NCBI RefSeq assembly: GCF_907165045.1
Contig: NZ_CAJRAU010000001.1
Span: 868,001 to 932,000 of the forward strand
Length of the DNA: 64,000 nt
Direction: 5' to 3'
Source: Dyadobacter linearis
GTDB lineage: Bacteria > Bacteroidota > Bacteroidia > Cytophagales > Spirosomataceae
Part shown: positions 1-8,944 of the stretch, piece after piece
How the letters are laid out: every line of letters starts with the position of its first letter
Position numbering within the stretch: position 1 is the first letter of the stretch
Position numbers and translations under genes: made by a program
The notes under the pieces: model-generated
Database searches by the model: none
Seen by the model: only the letters and a program-made list of their open reading frames with translations
What the model was told of the DNA's origin: nothing

Positions 1-1964
1 ATGCTTGCGTTGAACAAGCTGTTGTCAAAATCATTATAGCTTGTTCCAACCAATGCAGATAAGTGGTGATTGCCTGCAAATGTTTTATCCCAGGAAAGTG
101 TCTGGAAAAAATTCAGGTTCAGATTGCTTATGTTGCCATTGTAAGAAACCGTCTGCCCATAGTTCATCACTGCCAGCGTGAGTGGATCGTAGGTATTTAC
201 CCTTGAATTAAAACGTCTTTCGACATTATCAAGCTTGTCGATACCCAGGTTAACGCTGTATTTGATATCATACGGAAGTTGATAATCAGCAAAAAGCTTG
301 GCAAAAATCCGCTGAACGGTAGGCTTACGATAACCTTCCCTGACCAATTTCATTGGGTTTTCGATCAGGTTACGTCCAGGGGTACGGAATACCGTGTTGC
401 CATACCTTCCGTCCTCAACATACGGCGTGAAGATAGGTAAGACCCGCATCAGGGAACCGAAGTATCCCGAAGTTGCGTCAGCAGGTTCGGTGGATTTTCT
501 GTAATTGGCGATGATATTGGCTCCAACCCGCAGGTTTTTTGCCACTTGTGAAGACAGGTTCAGATCGATTGAATAGCGTTTTGCATTGTCATTTGCAATC
601 AGCACACCCTTCTGGTCCATGTATCCCAGCGACAATTTGTAAAGCATTTTATCACTCCCTCCTGAAAATTGAAGATGGTGCTGATTGAGCGAGCCGTTCT
701 TCATCACCTGGTCGAACCAGTTGATGTTGGGGTAAGCATAGGGATTCGTAGCCATACCGGCCCGGTACTGCTCAATTTGAGCATCCGAATAATCAACTAC
801 TGTTTTGCCTTCATTGCGTAATGCCTGGTTTTTGAGCTGCATATACTGGATCGGGTCCCAGATCACGTCGGGCATCATCGTCGGGCTTTGGATACCGTAC
901 GAAAAGTTGTAGCTGATCTTGTTTTTGCCTGCTACTCCGGTTTTCGTTGTGATCAAAACAACCCCGTTTGCAGCACGCGACCCGTAAATGGCAGCTGATG
1001 CATCTTTAAGAACGGTAATGGTTTCGATGTCATTAGGGTTAACCTCATTCATATCATACTCCATACCGTTTACCAAAACGAGCGGGTTGCTGTTGTTGGT
1101 CGTACCTACACCCCTGATGCGAATGGTCGCGTTATCAGCCCCGGGCCGTGATCCCGATTGGTTGACCCATAACCCTGATACACCATGAAGTGCCTGGCTG
1201 GCATTAGTTACAGGTGTATTTTCCTTGGTTTTCATGTCCAACATGGAAAGAGCGCCGGTCAGGTTTACTTTTTTCTGCGTTCCGTAGCCCACCACTACCA
1301 CCTCTTCCAGGGCTTTGGTGTCCGGTTTCAGCGTGATATCCAGCGTGGTTCTGCTACCAACTATGCTTTCCTGCGTTAAATATCCGACAAACGAAAACAC
1401 CAGAATGTCGGAAGCATTCTTCGTTACAATCTGATATTTTCCATTGACATCGGTTGTGGTTCCCTGCTGGGTGCCTTTCAGCAACACACTGACGCCGGGT
1501 AGGCCAGCTCCTGTTTCATCCACTACCGTTCCCGAAATAGTCTGGTCCAGCGTGTATGGAATGAATCCGGTAGGGCTGCCTGCGGGCGCCTTTTCTTCCT
1601 TTTTTTCGTTCTTGAGTAAAATCCGGTTTTCAGAGACAACGTAGCTGACCGATATCGGCTTGAGAAGCTCTTTCAGAATCGCATCCAGGTTTCTGTTTGT
1701 AGCCTTGATATTCACCTTTTGATTGATATCAACCGCACTGGAACTATACACAAAGCGCACGTTGGTCTGACTTTCGATCGACTGGAGAACCCTTTTAAGT
1801 TTTACATTCTCCATTTCCAGGGAAACGGGCTTGCTGAGGATTTCCTGGCCTTCGGCTTCACGGGCGTAGGAGAACCCGCAGAAAAGTAAAATGATGAGAA
1901 TCTGGTGAAATGACATTTTCATTGTGTTCCAGACAGGGGCTGGAATCTGTAAATTTTTGTGCAT
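1..1964 (-). CDS. SusC/RagA-type TonB-linked outer-membrane transporter, partial
   Basis: TonB-dependent outer-membrane receptor that imports oligomeric nutrients with a SusD partner. The gene runs off the left edge, so only about 654 N-terminal codons are present. From the ATG at 1964 (MHKNLQIPAPVWN) I read a signal segment (ILIILLFCGFSYA), an STN secretin/TonB domain (about residues 49-118), a carboxypeptidase-regulatory-like domain (ISGTVVDETGAGLPGVSV), the TonB-box-like EEVVVVGYG, a plug domain ending near NGVVLITTK, and the start of the barrel. An ATG at 1922 (MKMSFHQ) is a possible alternative start. The STN domain fits regulation by the FecR/ECF pair encoded upstream on the same strand. 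The barrel C-terminus and the substrate cannot be seen. Confidence 0.95.
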   Translation of the reverse strand, partial: MHKNLQIPAPVWNTMKMSFHQILIILLFCGFSYAREAEGQEILSKPVSLEMENVKLKRVLQSIESQTNVRFVYSSSAVDINQKVNIKATNRNLDAILKELLKPISVSYVVSENRILLKNEKKEEKAPAGSPTGFIPYTLDQTISGTVVDETGAGLPGVSVLLKGTQQGTTTDVNGKYQIVTKNASDILVFSFVGYLTQESIVGSRTTLDITLKPDTKALEEVVVVGYGTQKKVNLTGALSMLDMKTKENTPVTNASQALHGVSGLWVNQSGSRPGADNATIRIRGVGTTNNSNPLVLVNGMEYDMNEVNPNDIETITVLKDASAAIYGSRAANGVVLITTKTGVAGKNKISYNFSYGIQSPTMMPDVIWDPIQYMQLKNQALRNEGKTVVDYSDAQIEQYRAGMATNPYAYPNINWFDQVMKNGSLNQHHLQFSGGSDKMLYKLSLGYMDQKGVLIANDNAKRYSIDLNLSSQVAKNLRVGANIIANYRKSTEPADATSGYFGSLMRVLPIFTPYVEDGRYGNTVFRTPGRNLIENPMKLVREGYRKPTVQRIFAKLFADYQLPYDIKYSVNLGIDKLDNVERRFNSRVNTYDPLTLAVMNYGQTVSYNGNISNLNLNFFQTLSWDKTFAGNHHLSALVGTSYNDFDNSLFNAS

Positions 1965-2279
1965 AAATTGGCAAATTTTAAGTTTTGACAGGACTTCAAC
2001 TGGTACATTTCCATAAGTGTCATGGCCTCAAATTGACGTTTGAGTGATGTACTCTTGTTAGCCGGCAATATTGACGTATTGCCGGCTTTTCATTGTTGGG
2101 GGCAACTTTTAAAGGGTTTAGGAATTTTTTAAATAAGGAAAGGAGGGTTTAAGTGAATAAAGGTTACAAAGTTGGTTTGTCAATATTATCCCCGTATTAC
2201 CGGGTTATCGTCATTATTTTAAGAATTCAAACTATTGTCTTGTAGTGGATGAATGCAACCGGTTCATTTGATCTCGCAT
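1965..2279. other. Intergenic gap with one hairpin
   Basis: A 315-base gap between the FecR gene and the SusC gene, both on the minus strand. A perfect 11-bp inverted repeat (AGCCGGCAATA, loop TTGACG, TATTGCCGGCT) lies at 2060-2087. On the plus strand it is followed by TTTT; on the minus strand, the direction of both flanking genes, no T-run follows. It may be a weak terminator or a processing or attenuation structure between the regulators and the transporter. I see no gene here. Confidence 0.5.
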
Positions 2280-3293
2280 TTATTTGGTTGCATCACAGCC
2301 GCTTCCCGTGACAAAAATCGTTGTCCCACGAATCTCGTATTGTGCATCCACAACGCCGCAAACCATTTCCAGCTGCTGGTACATCGTAAGCCCGTTCAAA
2401 TCGCCGGTAAAGGCGCATTGTTCCAGAATCGGATTGCCAATCAGGATTTCAACTCCATATGCGTTTTGCATCATCGCCAATACCTTCCGGATCGTGGTTT
2501 CTTCGAACTGGAAGTCCGAAACTGTCGGATGCGGCAGTATTACCTCGGGCGCATCGACGATATCCTGCCGGATCGTCTTGCTTTTAGTGTCATACAAAAC
2601 CTTTTGATTGGGCGTGATGATCACCCCGTTTTTCTTTTTGCCATCACCAGGATCAGGTGCAAACACTGAAACCCGTCCTGATTTTACCGATACTTCGATG
2701 GTGGTGCTGCCGGTTTGCGGCTTGATCCGGAAACTCGTGCCGAGTACTTCGGTCACCAGATCGCCGCTATGCACCAGAAACGGCATTCGGGTATTGCGTT
2801 TAATGTCAAAAAATGCTTCGCCGGTCAGATAAACTGTCCTGGTTTTCTTTCCGTAATTTTCCTCAGTAACAAGGCTTGCATTCTCGGCCAGTATCACCAC
2901 GCTGCCATCCGGCAAGGTGACTTTATGCTGCGAATGACCTATATTTTTAGTCTCAATTCCCTTAACTGGCATGCCCGAAGCTTGCTGCGGCACAACTCCT
3001 TTATTAATGTAAAAAACCGAGATCAGTAGTGCAAAAGAGGCTGCTACTCCGGCCCAAAGCCATTTATTGAGCAGCCTAACCCGTTTTTTAGGCACGAATG
3101 CAGCAGACTCAATTCTGTCCCAAAGCAGTTGCGCTGTCTCTGCGGCCTCCGGCTCGGTTGCAAATGGGCGACTTGTATCACGTTCCGCGTAATGCAGGTC
3201 CGACCATTTTTCCAACATAGCGATTTCCTCCGGCGAGCAATTTCCTGCCAGGTACTTCTCCGAAAGGATATCAAATTCATGGTGTGTCATCAA
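2280..3293 (-). CDS. FecR-family anti-sigma factor (FecR + DUF4974)
   Basis: Inner-membrane anti-sigma factor that relays a signal from the STN domain of a SusC receptor to its ECF sigma factor. 337 residues: a cytoplasmic N-terminal part with an acidic helix (AGNCSPEEIAMLEKWSDL), one membrane segment near residues 78-95 (LWAGVAASFALLISVFYI), a periplasmic FecR domain (about 110-215, including LPDGSVVILAENASL and LTGEAFFDIKR), and a C-terminal DUF4974 domain (about 250-330). Length and order are typical for Bacteroidota. It starts 9 bases after the sigma factor stop, so the two are almost certainly co-transcribed, with the SusC gene next on the same strand. Confidence 0.95.
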   Translation of the reverse strand: MMTHHEFDILSEKYLAGNCSPEEIAMLEKWSDLHYAERDTSRPFATEPEAAETAQLLWDRIESAAFVPKKRVRLLNKWLWAGVAASFALLISVFYINKGVVPQQASGMPVKGIETKNIGHSQHKVTLPDGSVVILAENASLVTEENYGKKTRTVYLTGEAFFDIKRNTRMPFLVHSGDLVTEVLGTSFRIKPQTGSTTIEVSVKSGRVSVFAPDPGDGKKKNGVIITPNQKVLYDTKSKTIRQDIVDAPEVILPHPTVSDFQFEETTIRKVLAMMQNAYGVEILIGNPILEQCAFTGDLNGLTMYQQLEMVCGVVDAQYEIRGTTIFVTGSGCDATK

Positions 3294-3302
3294 ACCGGGA
3301 GA

Positions 3303-3860
3303 TTAATTATCTGAGTGAAAGCCCTGCAAATGCTGCCGGAGCATTTTGAGGGACTTGGTAATGTGATACTCGACGGCTTTGTCTGTCAGATCCATTTTGA
3401 GAGCGATTTTTTTGACGGGTATCTCGTCGATCTTGCTCATGCGGAATATGGTCGCCGTCTTTTCCGGCATTTTTTTCAGTACTTTTTCTATTGCGTTCGT
3501 CAAGTCGTTCGCTTTGAAAATATCTTCCGAATCTTTGAACTCGAAGACCTGGTGTAGCAGCTGATATTCCCGGTACTTCCGCAGGTTAATGTGTGATTTG
3601 ATTAACTTATTCGTCAGGTTCCGTGCCCCGATAAAAAGGTAAATCCTTAAATGTTGAATTTGAGAATGCTTGCGGTTCTGCCATAAGCTTAACATCAGAT
3701 CGTGGACCACTTCTTCTGAATCCTCCTTATAACCTAACTGCTGATATACAAAACCGTAAAGCTGCCGCCAATACCTTTGATAAATTATCTTAAAGGCATC
3801 CGCGTCATCACTTTTCATTAAATCAACCAACATTTCGTCAGCCAGATCTGTATAGGACAT
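3303..3860 (-). CDS. ECF RNA polymerase sigma factor (Bacteroidota FecI-like)
   Basis: Extracytoplasmic-function sigma factor of 185 residues. Region sigma-2 spans about residues 10-80 (AFKIIYQRYWRQLYGFVYQQL, EEVVHDLMLSLWQNR) and sigma-4 about 120-175 (AIEKVLKKMPEKTATIFRMSK, then an HTH with VKKIALKMDLTDKAVEYHI). It should recruit RNA polymerase to the adjacent SusC/SusD operon once the FecR protein encoded immediately downstream releases it. First gene of the sigma-FecR-SusC run. Confidence 0.96.
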   Translation of the reverse strand: MSYTDLADEMLVDLMKSDDADAFKIIYQRYWRQLYGFVYQQLGYKEDSEEVVHDLMLSLWQNRKHSQIQHLRIYLFIGARNLTNKLIKSHINLRKYREYQLLHQVFEFKDSEDIFKANDLTNAIEKVLKKMPEKTATIFRMSKIDEIPVKKIALKMDLTDKAVEYHITKSLKMLRQHLQGFHSDN

Positions 3861-4072
3861 CTGATTCGTCGTTATTCCCTAAGGTTCACCTAAGAGCTGC
3901 AATCCCTAATTTTTTTTTAGTTTTTTTTCAAACCTACGATCAGTTAATAAACCGACCAAGTTTCACAGCTGGGGCCACATACACTTTGGTCTCTTTCCGC
4001 AATTGATCAAAGACGTTATTAGACAGACAAAGGATGTCGCATTTGATACTTATCTGCTGCCTCAACATGCAT

Positions 4073-4134
4073 ATTTAGTGGCTATTTATGGATACATTGA
4101 AGTGTAGTATACTGCTGCCCGTAGGCCACTAAAT
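4073..4134. promoter_or_regulatory. Spaced inverted repeat upstream of the AraC gene
   Basis: A perfect 10-bp inverted repeat, ATTTAGTGGC (4073-4082) and GCCACTAAAT (4125-4134), with 42 bases between the arms. It ends 10 bases before the AraC start codon. The spacing fits two helical faces bound by a dimeric regulator, or a DNA loop. Autoregulation by the AraC protein is an inference. Confidence 0.3.
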
Positions 4135-4144
4135 TCATTTTCTG

Positions 4145-5089
4145 ATGATCTGTCAAGAATTTATTCCACAACCACAATTACGGCTCTTCGTGCAGAGCTA
4201 TCAACTACGGCATTTTACTTTTAGTGACGGCAGTTCCATTCCCTTCAAACCTTACGCTCCACGCCCGGAACAGACGCTGGCATTTTTTCCGCGGGGAAGT
4301 GAATCAGAAGAAAATCTGGTTACCAATACGATGATTGAGCGCCCACGCTCAGCCATTATCGGCCAATACTCGCAGCGAACCAACCGTCACCTGAACGGCC
4401 CGGAATTCTGTGTGCTGCTGGTCAATTTAAAGCCAGGCGTGCTCTATCGTTTAATAGGGATGCCGTTTACAGAATTAACCAATTCATTTATTGACGCAGA
4501 AGATATTTTACCAAAAGAAATAAGGAGGGTTAACGAAAGGCTTAACAGTGCAGAATCTCCACAGGAAATGATTGGCATTATTGAAAAACTGCTATTGAAT
4601 CTTACCACGAATATTACGAGAGATACCCATGCTATTGATGCCGTTACAAATCTAATGATCCAGCGCCCGGAAGACTCTTCTGTGCTCGCATTGGCCCAGG
4701 CCAGCTGTTTCAGTCCACGCCAGTTCGAGCGTTTGTTCAAGCAGCGAATGGGTATCAGTCCCAAGCTATTTACACGTATTGCCAGGATGACGAAAGCTTT
4801 CAGTATGAAATATAATCATCCAGGCCTGGATTGGTTTAGCATTGCGCTTTATTGCAAATACCATGATTACCAGCATTTGGCGCGGGACTTCAAAGATTTG
4901 GCAGGAGTCAAGCCAACGATTTATATGAGCGAAGAAAACGACGCACCTGAACGCAGTTTTGGTTTACAGGATTCATCATTGACAGCGGAACTTGTCGCGT
5001 TTTTACCACCAGCCAAAGTTGTAAATGTTCCACATTTACAAAAAAACTGGAAAGATGAAAACGTTAGTCCCCATACTCCTGGCATTTAG
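4145..5089 (+). CDS. AraC-family transcriptional regulator (DUF6597 sensor domain)
   Basis: DNA-binding regulator of 314 residues. The N-terminal half (about 5-150) matches the DUF6597-type domain of Bacteroidota AraC proteins (FVQSYQLRHF, LAFFPRGS, FCVLLVNLKPGVLYRLIGMP). The C-terminal AraC HTH lies at about 175-265 (ALAQASCFSPRQFERLFKQRMGIS and YHDYQHLARDFKDLAGVKP). A tail of some 45 residues follows the HTH, longer than usual. The reading frame overlaps the start of the esterase gene, so the two are probably translationally coupled and the esterase is the likely target. The inducer is unknown. Confidence 0.93.
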   Translation: MICQEFIPQPQLRLFVQSYQLRHFTFSDGSSIPFKPYAPRPEQTLAFFPRGSESEENLVTNTMIERPRSAIIGQYSQRTNRHLNGPEFCVLLVNLKPGVLYRLIGMPFTELTNSFIDAEDILPKEIRRVNERLNSAESPQEMIGIIEKLLLNLTTNITRDTHAIDAVTNLMIQRPEDSSVLALAQASCFSPRQFERLFKQRMGISPKLFTRIARMTKAFSMKYNHPGLDWFSIALYCKYHDYQHLARDFKDLAGVKPTIYMSEENDAPERSFGLQDSSLTAELVAFLPPAKVVNVPHLQKNWKDENVSPHTPGI

Positions 5090-6044
5090 TATTTCACTTT
5101 CTGTTGTACAGGCGCAAACCTGCAACACAGGGCGGCTCGATCCCCGCGTAGCGCACGCATTGAAAACGGTTCTGCGCGACTTACCTGGCTCCCCTACTGC
5201 TTCCGTGGAGAAAATAAGAGACATACGGATTCCTGTGAGCCCATTTCCACAAGGAGATATGCAAATACTAAAGGTCACCTCTGATAGTATTCCAATTCAG
5301 GTTTTTAATCCGTTGCATACAACCGGTTTACCGATTATTATTTACTACCATCCGGGCGGTTTTGTAACCCCTTTGTTGCCGTTTATGCAATACGAGTGCT
5401 GGCGCCAAGCGAAAGCTTTCAAGGCTATCGTTGTTGCAGTCGACTACCGGATCGCGCCGGAACACCCCTGCCCTGCTGCGGTCGATGATTCATATAATGC
5501 CTTCAAATGGATAAGCGCTTATGGTCAAACGTTTGGAGGCGATACGGCGAAGATTGTTGTCGAAGGATTGAGTGCCGGCGGAAACCTGGCAGCGGTAGTT
5601 TGCCAAAAAGCACTGATCGACGGAATATCCGGGCATATAAAATTGCAGGTGCTCAATTGCCCTTCCACTGACAATGCACGGAACAATGCCCGCTACAAAT
5701 CATTCCAGCAATACGCTTCGGGATATTTCCAGACGAAAGCGTTTAGTGAATATACGATCGAGGCTTACGCACCGAACGAAGATCTCAACAATCCGGAAGT
5801 CGGTCCTATTAACCGACAAAATCTGAGCGGTTTACCACCGGCATTAATACTCACGGCAGAGTTTGACCCACTTCGAGATGAAGGCCAAAAATATGCGGAA
5901 CGGTTGCAGCGGGCCGGAGTTCAGGTATGGAGCCATTGCTTTCCAGGACAGATTCATTGTTTATTAGGATTACCTCCCGGCTCCGCAGAACTAGAATTAG
6001 CGGATGAACTGTTGCTGCGCACGATAGGAAGTGTGTTGAACTGA
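5055..6044 (+). CDS. Secreted alpha/beta hydrolase (HSL-type esterase)
   Basis: Serine esterase or lipase of the hormone-sensitive-lipase family. I chose the ATG at 5055 because it gives a clean signal peptide (MKTLVPILLAFSISLSVVQAQ); an upstream in-frame ATG at 5025 only adds non-signal residues. The oxyanion motif appears as YYHPGGF, the nucleophile elbow as GLSAGG, and the acid and His as EFDPLRDEG and GQIHCLLG. VAVDYRIAPEHPCPA is the usual HSL signature. About 329 residues, a normal length. It overlaps the 3' end of the AraC gene by 35 bases. The substrate is unknown; short-chain esters are likely from the family. Confidence 0.93.
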   Translation: MKTLVPILLAFSISLSVVQAQTCNTGRLDPRVAHALKTVLRDLPGSPTASVEKIRDIRIPVSPFPQGDMQILKVTSDSIPIQVFNPLHTTGLPIIIYYHPGGFVTPLLPFMQYECWRQAKAFKAIVVAVDYRIAPEHPCPAAVDDSYNAFKWISAYGQTFGGDTAKIVVEGLSAGGNLAAVVCQKALIDGISGHIKLQVLNCPSTDNARNNARYKSFQQYASGYFQTKAFSEYTIEAYAPNEDLNNPEVGPINRQNLSGLPPALILTAEFDPLRDEGQKYAERLQRAGVQVWSHCFPGQIHCLLGLPPGSAELELADELLLRTIGSVLN

Positions 6045-6151
6045 TGAGCAAAACCAGCCTGCCAATTTGAATTTGGCAATGATAAGATTTGACTTGCCCC
6101 CGCACTATCTCAATACTGCATTCTCTTCATTTCTATTTTTACCTGCGGGAG

Positions 6152-6619
6152 TCATTGATTCTCCCGCAGCTGCATTTCCATTCCAAGCCGGTCGTTTTGC
6201 AGCCAGTACTCGACGATCTTTCCATTTTCAATCCGATAAACCGCGCTTGTAAACTCGATGAGAGGTTTACCGGTTGGTTTGACGCCGTTCATTTCTTCGA
6301 GGTGTTTTCCAGTCTGTACCCAGCGTGCGTACACTTTGTTATCTTCTGCCAAAAGCTCTGTGACCTTGAAATCAAATTGTCCGAACATGCGGAGAAAGTC
6401 TCGCACGTGCTCAGCGTAATTTTCAGGTGTTCGCTGAATACTTACCGGGTTTTCTGAATTGATCTGATGGGCAATCACCGTGTCGGCCATATATACATGC
6501 GCTTTTTCAGGAAAACGCCCCGAACGGACCTCATCAAGAAAAAGGCGTACAACCTCTTTTGGCGAAAGCGGTTCTTCATTTGTACTATTTTGCTCCATCG
6601 TTTTATTTCTAATGTTCAT
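6152..6619 (-). CDS. SnoaL-like / ester-cyclase family protein
   Basis: 155-residue NTF2-fold protein of the SnoaL/ester-cyclase superfamily: VVRLFLDEVRSGRF, then YAEHVRDFLRMFGQFDFKVTE, YARWVQTGKH, FTSAVYRIENGKIVEYWLQND. These folds often act as small hydrolases or cyclases, or bind small hydrophobic ligands; the specific reaction cannot be told. Its start overlaps the stop of the DUF3253 gene by 4 bases, so it is the last gene of a three-gene minus-strand operon (7322 to 6152). A second, shorter protein of the same fold is encoded at 30472. Confidence 0.88.
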   Translation of the reverse strand: MNIRNKTMEQNSTNEEPLSPKEVVRLFLDEVRSGRFPEKAHVYMADTVIAHQINSENPVSIQRTPENYAEHVRDFLRMFGQFDFKVTELLAEDNKVYARWVQTGKHLEEMNGVKPTGKPLIEFTSAVYRIENGKIVEYWLQNDRLGMEMQLRENQ

Positions 6620-6861
6620 ATAATTTTAATGCGGACCGGCCCTTTGATATTGTTAACATCGACCGGTATTCCCTTTTGTGTTATTGCTACGCTACCTTTT
6701 TTATGTAAATCAATTGCCACCTCCCGTACATCGGTCATATGTTTCCGCCAGTCCTCAGGAAACAGCATGCGTGCAATTTCGGAAGGACAGGTGCTTTTTT
6801 CTGCGCCGCGGTGAATGGCAGTGGCTAGGATGGTTGTTGCTATTTTCTCGTAGTGCTGCAT
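6616..6861 (-). CDS. DUF3253 domain protein
   Basis: Small protein of about 81 residues from MQHYEKIAT, or 90 if the upstream ATG at 6888 is used. I prefer 6861 because the longer version overlaps the upstream gene by 25 bases. The body (TCPSEIARMLFPEDWRKHM, VREVAIDLHKKGSVAITQKG, GPVRIKI) matches DUF3253, a winged-helix-like domain of unknown function. Middle gene of the 7322-6152 operon. Confidence 0.85.
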   Translation of the reverse strand: MQHYEKIATTILATAIHRGAEKSTCPSEIARMLFPEDWRKHMTDVREVAIDLHKKGSVAITQKGIPVDVNNIKGPVRIKII

Positions 6862-6863
6862 GT

Positions 6864-7322
6864 TTATCTTGTCAACCCTTGTATCCATGCATTGGCAAGT
6901 CTGGAATCCGTAAAAAAGTGTTCCCTGTCGCTGCTGTACAATGATTCGTATTTGTCCATTTTTGTGGCATCATGATGGCAATGCGAAGCTGCGATGCATT
7001 GGATATTCCTGTTCCTGGTGATGACCATCTTTTCAGCCTCTTCGGGAAACATCGCTACATAGCCGACTTTCCAGCCGTAACGTGCGAGCGTGAGTGGAAC
7101 AATGTTGCGAAAATATTTGTGCACATCGAGGTCCTTCGCATTAAAACCATGCATATTTACGAAGATCTTGAAAACGCCTGAATCCGCCACCCGATCCAGC
7201 GCAGCATTTAATGTTTGCTCCCAATGTAGCACGTCCTGTTTTGTCACGTCGCCACTGATTTGTGTGATAATGAGTTGTTGATCGGCGTACCAGTCGCTGC
7301 TTATGATTGTCTTACCCGGCAT
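6864..7322 (-). CDS. Hypothetical protein, possible STAS/SpoIIAA-like fold
   Basis: 152 residues, no membrane segment or signal peptide. The alternating pattern QLIITQISGDVTKQDVLHWEQTLN, FKIFVNMHGF, VGYVAMFPEEAEKMVI and a C-terminal REHFFTDSRLANAWI resembles the SpoIIAA-like/STAS proteins common in Bacteroidota, but I do not recognise it with certainty. First gene of a minus-strand run with DUF3253 and SnoaL proteins. A role alongside those two is suggested only by the tight spacing. Confidence 0.75.
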   Translation of the reverse strand: MPGKTIISSDWYADQQLIITQISGDVTKQDVLHWEQTLNAALDRVADSGVFKIFVNMHGFNAKDLDVHKYFRNIVPLTLARYGWKVGYVAMFPEEAEKMVITRNRNIQCIAASHCHHDATKMDKYESLYSSDREHFFTDSRLANAWIQGLTR

Positions 7323-7422
7323 GTTATCTTGTGATTAATGAACCATTCGATATGATAATCCAGGCAGTGGTCTTTTTGTTCTGACCGTCGACGGAAAGCC
7401 ATGAATGGTCGACGAAATAAAC

Positions 7423-7448
7423 AAAAAAAGGACTGTCGCCAACAGTCC
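7423..7448 (-). terminator. Intrinsic terminator of the 7457-7894 gene
   Basis: Reading the minus strand just after the stop at 7457: stem GGACTGT, loop TGGCG, stem ACAGTCC, then seven T. A textbook rho-independent terminator. Confidence 0.88.
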
Positions 7449-7456
7449 CCAAATCT

Positions 7457-7894
7457 CTAAGCCTTTGCGCCCATTTGTTCGAGCCCTTCCCAAAGCACTT
7501 TCAGGTCAAAGAGAGCTGACTTTTCTTTCTGATCAAACGGGATATCCGAGTGATAAAGCGCCAGATCGTGGATCATTTTGAGCGAATGCGCCAGCTCCCT
7601 GCAGCCCTGACATTCGATTAGATACCAAAACTCGGCTTGTGACTCTGTCAGCGGATCGCCAACATTTGATGCGTGACGTGCATCGGCCGCGGGGTTAGCT
7701 GAATGTACATTTGAGCTAACACCTGGTCCATCCAAAGTTTGCATAAAAAATGGGTAAGTGTGATTAGATAAGGAGAGGTCACCGCAAACTTTGTCAAAGA
7801 GCCAACTTTGATAGGTTTCGGGACTTTCACCCGTATGCCTCTCCAAGGCCATTTTTTCCCATGTTTTAACATTGGCTCTATATTTAAATTTCAA
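7457..7894 (-). CDS. Hypothetical cytosolic protein
   Basis: 145 residues, not recognised. It has a Cys-containing stretch (EFWYLIECQGCRELAHSLKMIHDLAL) and a helical C-terminus (KEKSALFDLKVLWEGLEQ); no signal peptide or membrane segment. The gene stands alone and has its own strong terminator, which supports real expression. Confidence 0.7.
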   Translation of the reverse strand: MKFKYRANVKTWEKMALERHTGESPETYQSWLFDKVCGDLSLSNHTYPFFMQTLDGPGVSSNVHSANPAADARHASNVGDPLTESQAEFWYLIECQGCRELAHSLKMIHDLALYHSDIPFDQKEKSALFDLKVLWEGLEQMGAKA

Positions 7895-8076
7895 AGTTTG
7901 CGTGGCAAATATAGAAGAAAATTTGAATGGGTGGTGAGGGAATGAACTAACGGTAAGACTTTATGAAAATAAGATTGATGAAGAGAAAGTTGCTTCGATG
8001 TTGGAGATTTAGTAGCATTAAAGAGAAAATAATAGGAAGGTTTTTTCCATAGCTTTGCGCTCTAGACACACTATGC

Positions 8077-8592
8077 ATGAACCTTCCGAGTTACGATACC
8101 GTCGCCTATGCCGAAAACGCCTTTCAGTTTTATAGTAAAGGAAATCACAATATGTTGATCGCTATTGTCAAACTCCCTGAGAGAGTTAATGAATACAATC
8201 TTGGCTTTGGAGTTTGGGATCGTGAGACCAACAAGATCGACGACAAAATCTCGGTCAATAACGGTGACCGGGACCTGATCCTGGCGACAGTCGCTAAAAA
8301 GGCACTCGAATACATTGATAACCACCCTGAAATAAAGCTCTTAGCCACTGGTTCGGTCAGGAAGAAGGAAGGTTCCAATGAGTTCGAAATGCGTTTACGA
8401 ACGCGCTTATATCAAATGGGCATTAACCAGTACTACGAATATCTGGCACAGCGGTATCACATTGAAGGCTTTAAAGCTGTCAAAAACACGGAGGGTGAAA
8501 TTGAGGGAAATTGGCCTGATTGGAAGGGCGAATGGGTTCCGTTCACAAAAAGCACCAATTATGACGCATTTTCGTTAAATTTGAAAAGATGA
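8077..8592 (+). CDS. DUF6934 family protein
   Basis: 171-residue protein matching the Bacteroidota DUF6934 family: NLGFGVWDRETNKIDDK, SVNNGDRDLILATVAKKA, LLATGSVRKK, LRTRLYQMGINQYY. Function unknown. Many genomes carry this gene followed by a second small gene, as here: the 62-residue gene starts 29 bases downstream. That fixed two-gene layout resembles toxin-antitoxin or similar paired systems, but no activity is established that I know of. The stretch before the start has TAGCTTTG (about 8053-8060), a possible -7 element. Confidence 0.8.
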   Translation: MNLPSYDTVAYAENAFQFYSKGNHNMLIAIVKLPERVNEYNLGFGVWDRETNKIDDKISVNNGDRDLILATVAKKALEYIDNHPEIKLLATGSVRKKEGSNEFEMRLRTRLYQMGINQYYEYLAQRYHIEGFKAVKNTEGEIEGNWPDWKGEWVPFTKSTNYDAFSLNLKR

Positions 8593-8621
8593 TTACATTG
8601 ATAATCAACAAAGAGGGCAAC

Positions 8622-8810
8622 ATGGCGACTCAAACGACAAAAAAACAAGGAGTAGAAAAAAAGGTGGTATTTGCCTCTGGGTACACACATGCCAAGCCAG
8701 CGCATCAAGTATCTTACACCAAGCCTTTTGTGATGCCGGATTTATTTTTGGAGCAGGCAGAAGATATGGGCCATTTTCTCGATAAAAATCCACTTCCGCT
8801 AAAAGACTAG
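8622..8810 (+). CDS. Small partner protein of the DUF6934 gene
   Basis: 62 residues from MATQTTKKQG; an upstream ATG at 8589 would add 11 residues and overlap the preceding stop. Basic N-terminus and a C-terminal FVMPDLFLEQAEDMGHFLDKN. No recognised domain. Same strand as the DUF6934 gene and probably co-transcribed. Small size and fixed position suggest an accessory or partner protein. Confidence 0.68.
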   Translation: MATQTTKKQGVEKKVVFASGYTHAKPAHQVSYTKPFVMPDLFLEQAEDMGHFLDKNPLPLKD

Positions 8811-8944
8811 GCAGATCGCCGAATTCTGCTTGCAGCCGCGTATATCAATTTCACGGGCTACACTCTTTTTCAGCAATCTAGTCGATCCAAAACTTTCGCG
8901 AGTGGTGAGAGAATTACATCCCATGTCAGGCTATGTGATTTCAG

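Noticed and set aside
2060-2090. Hairpin AGCCGGCAATA with TTTT on the plus strand as a terminator
   Set aside because: Both neighbouring genes run on the minus strand, where no T-run follows; kept only as a note on the gap.
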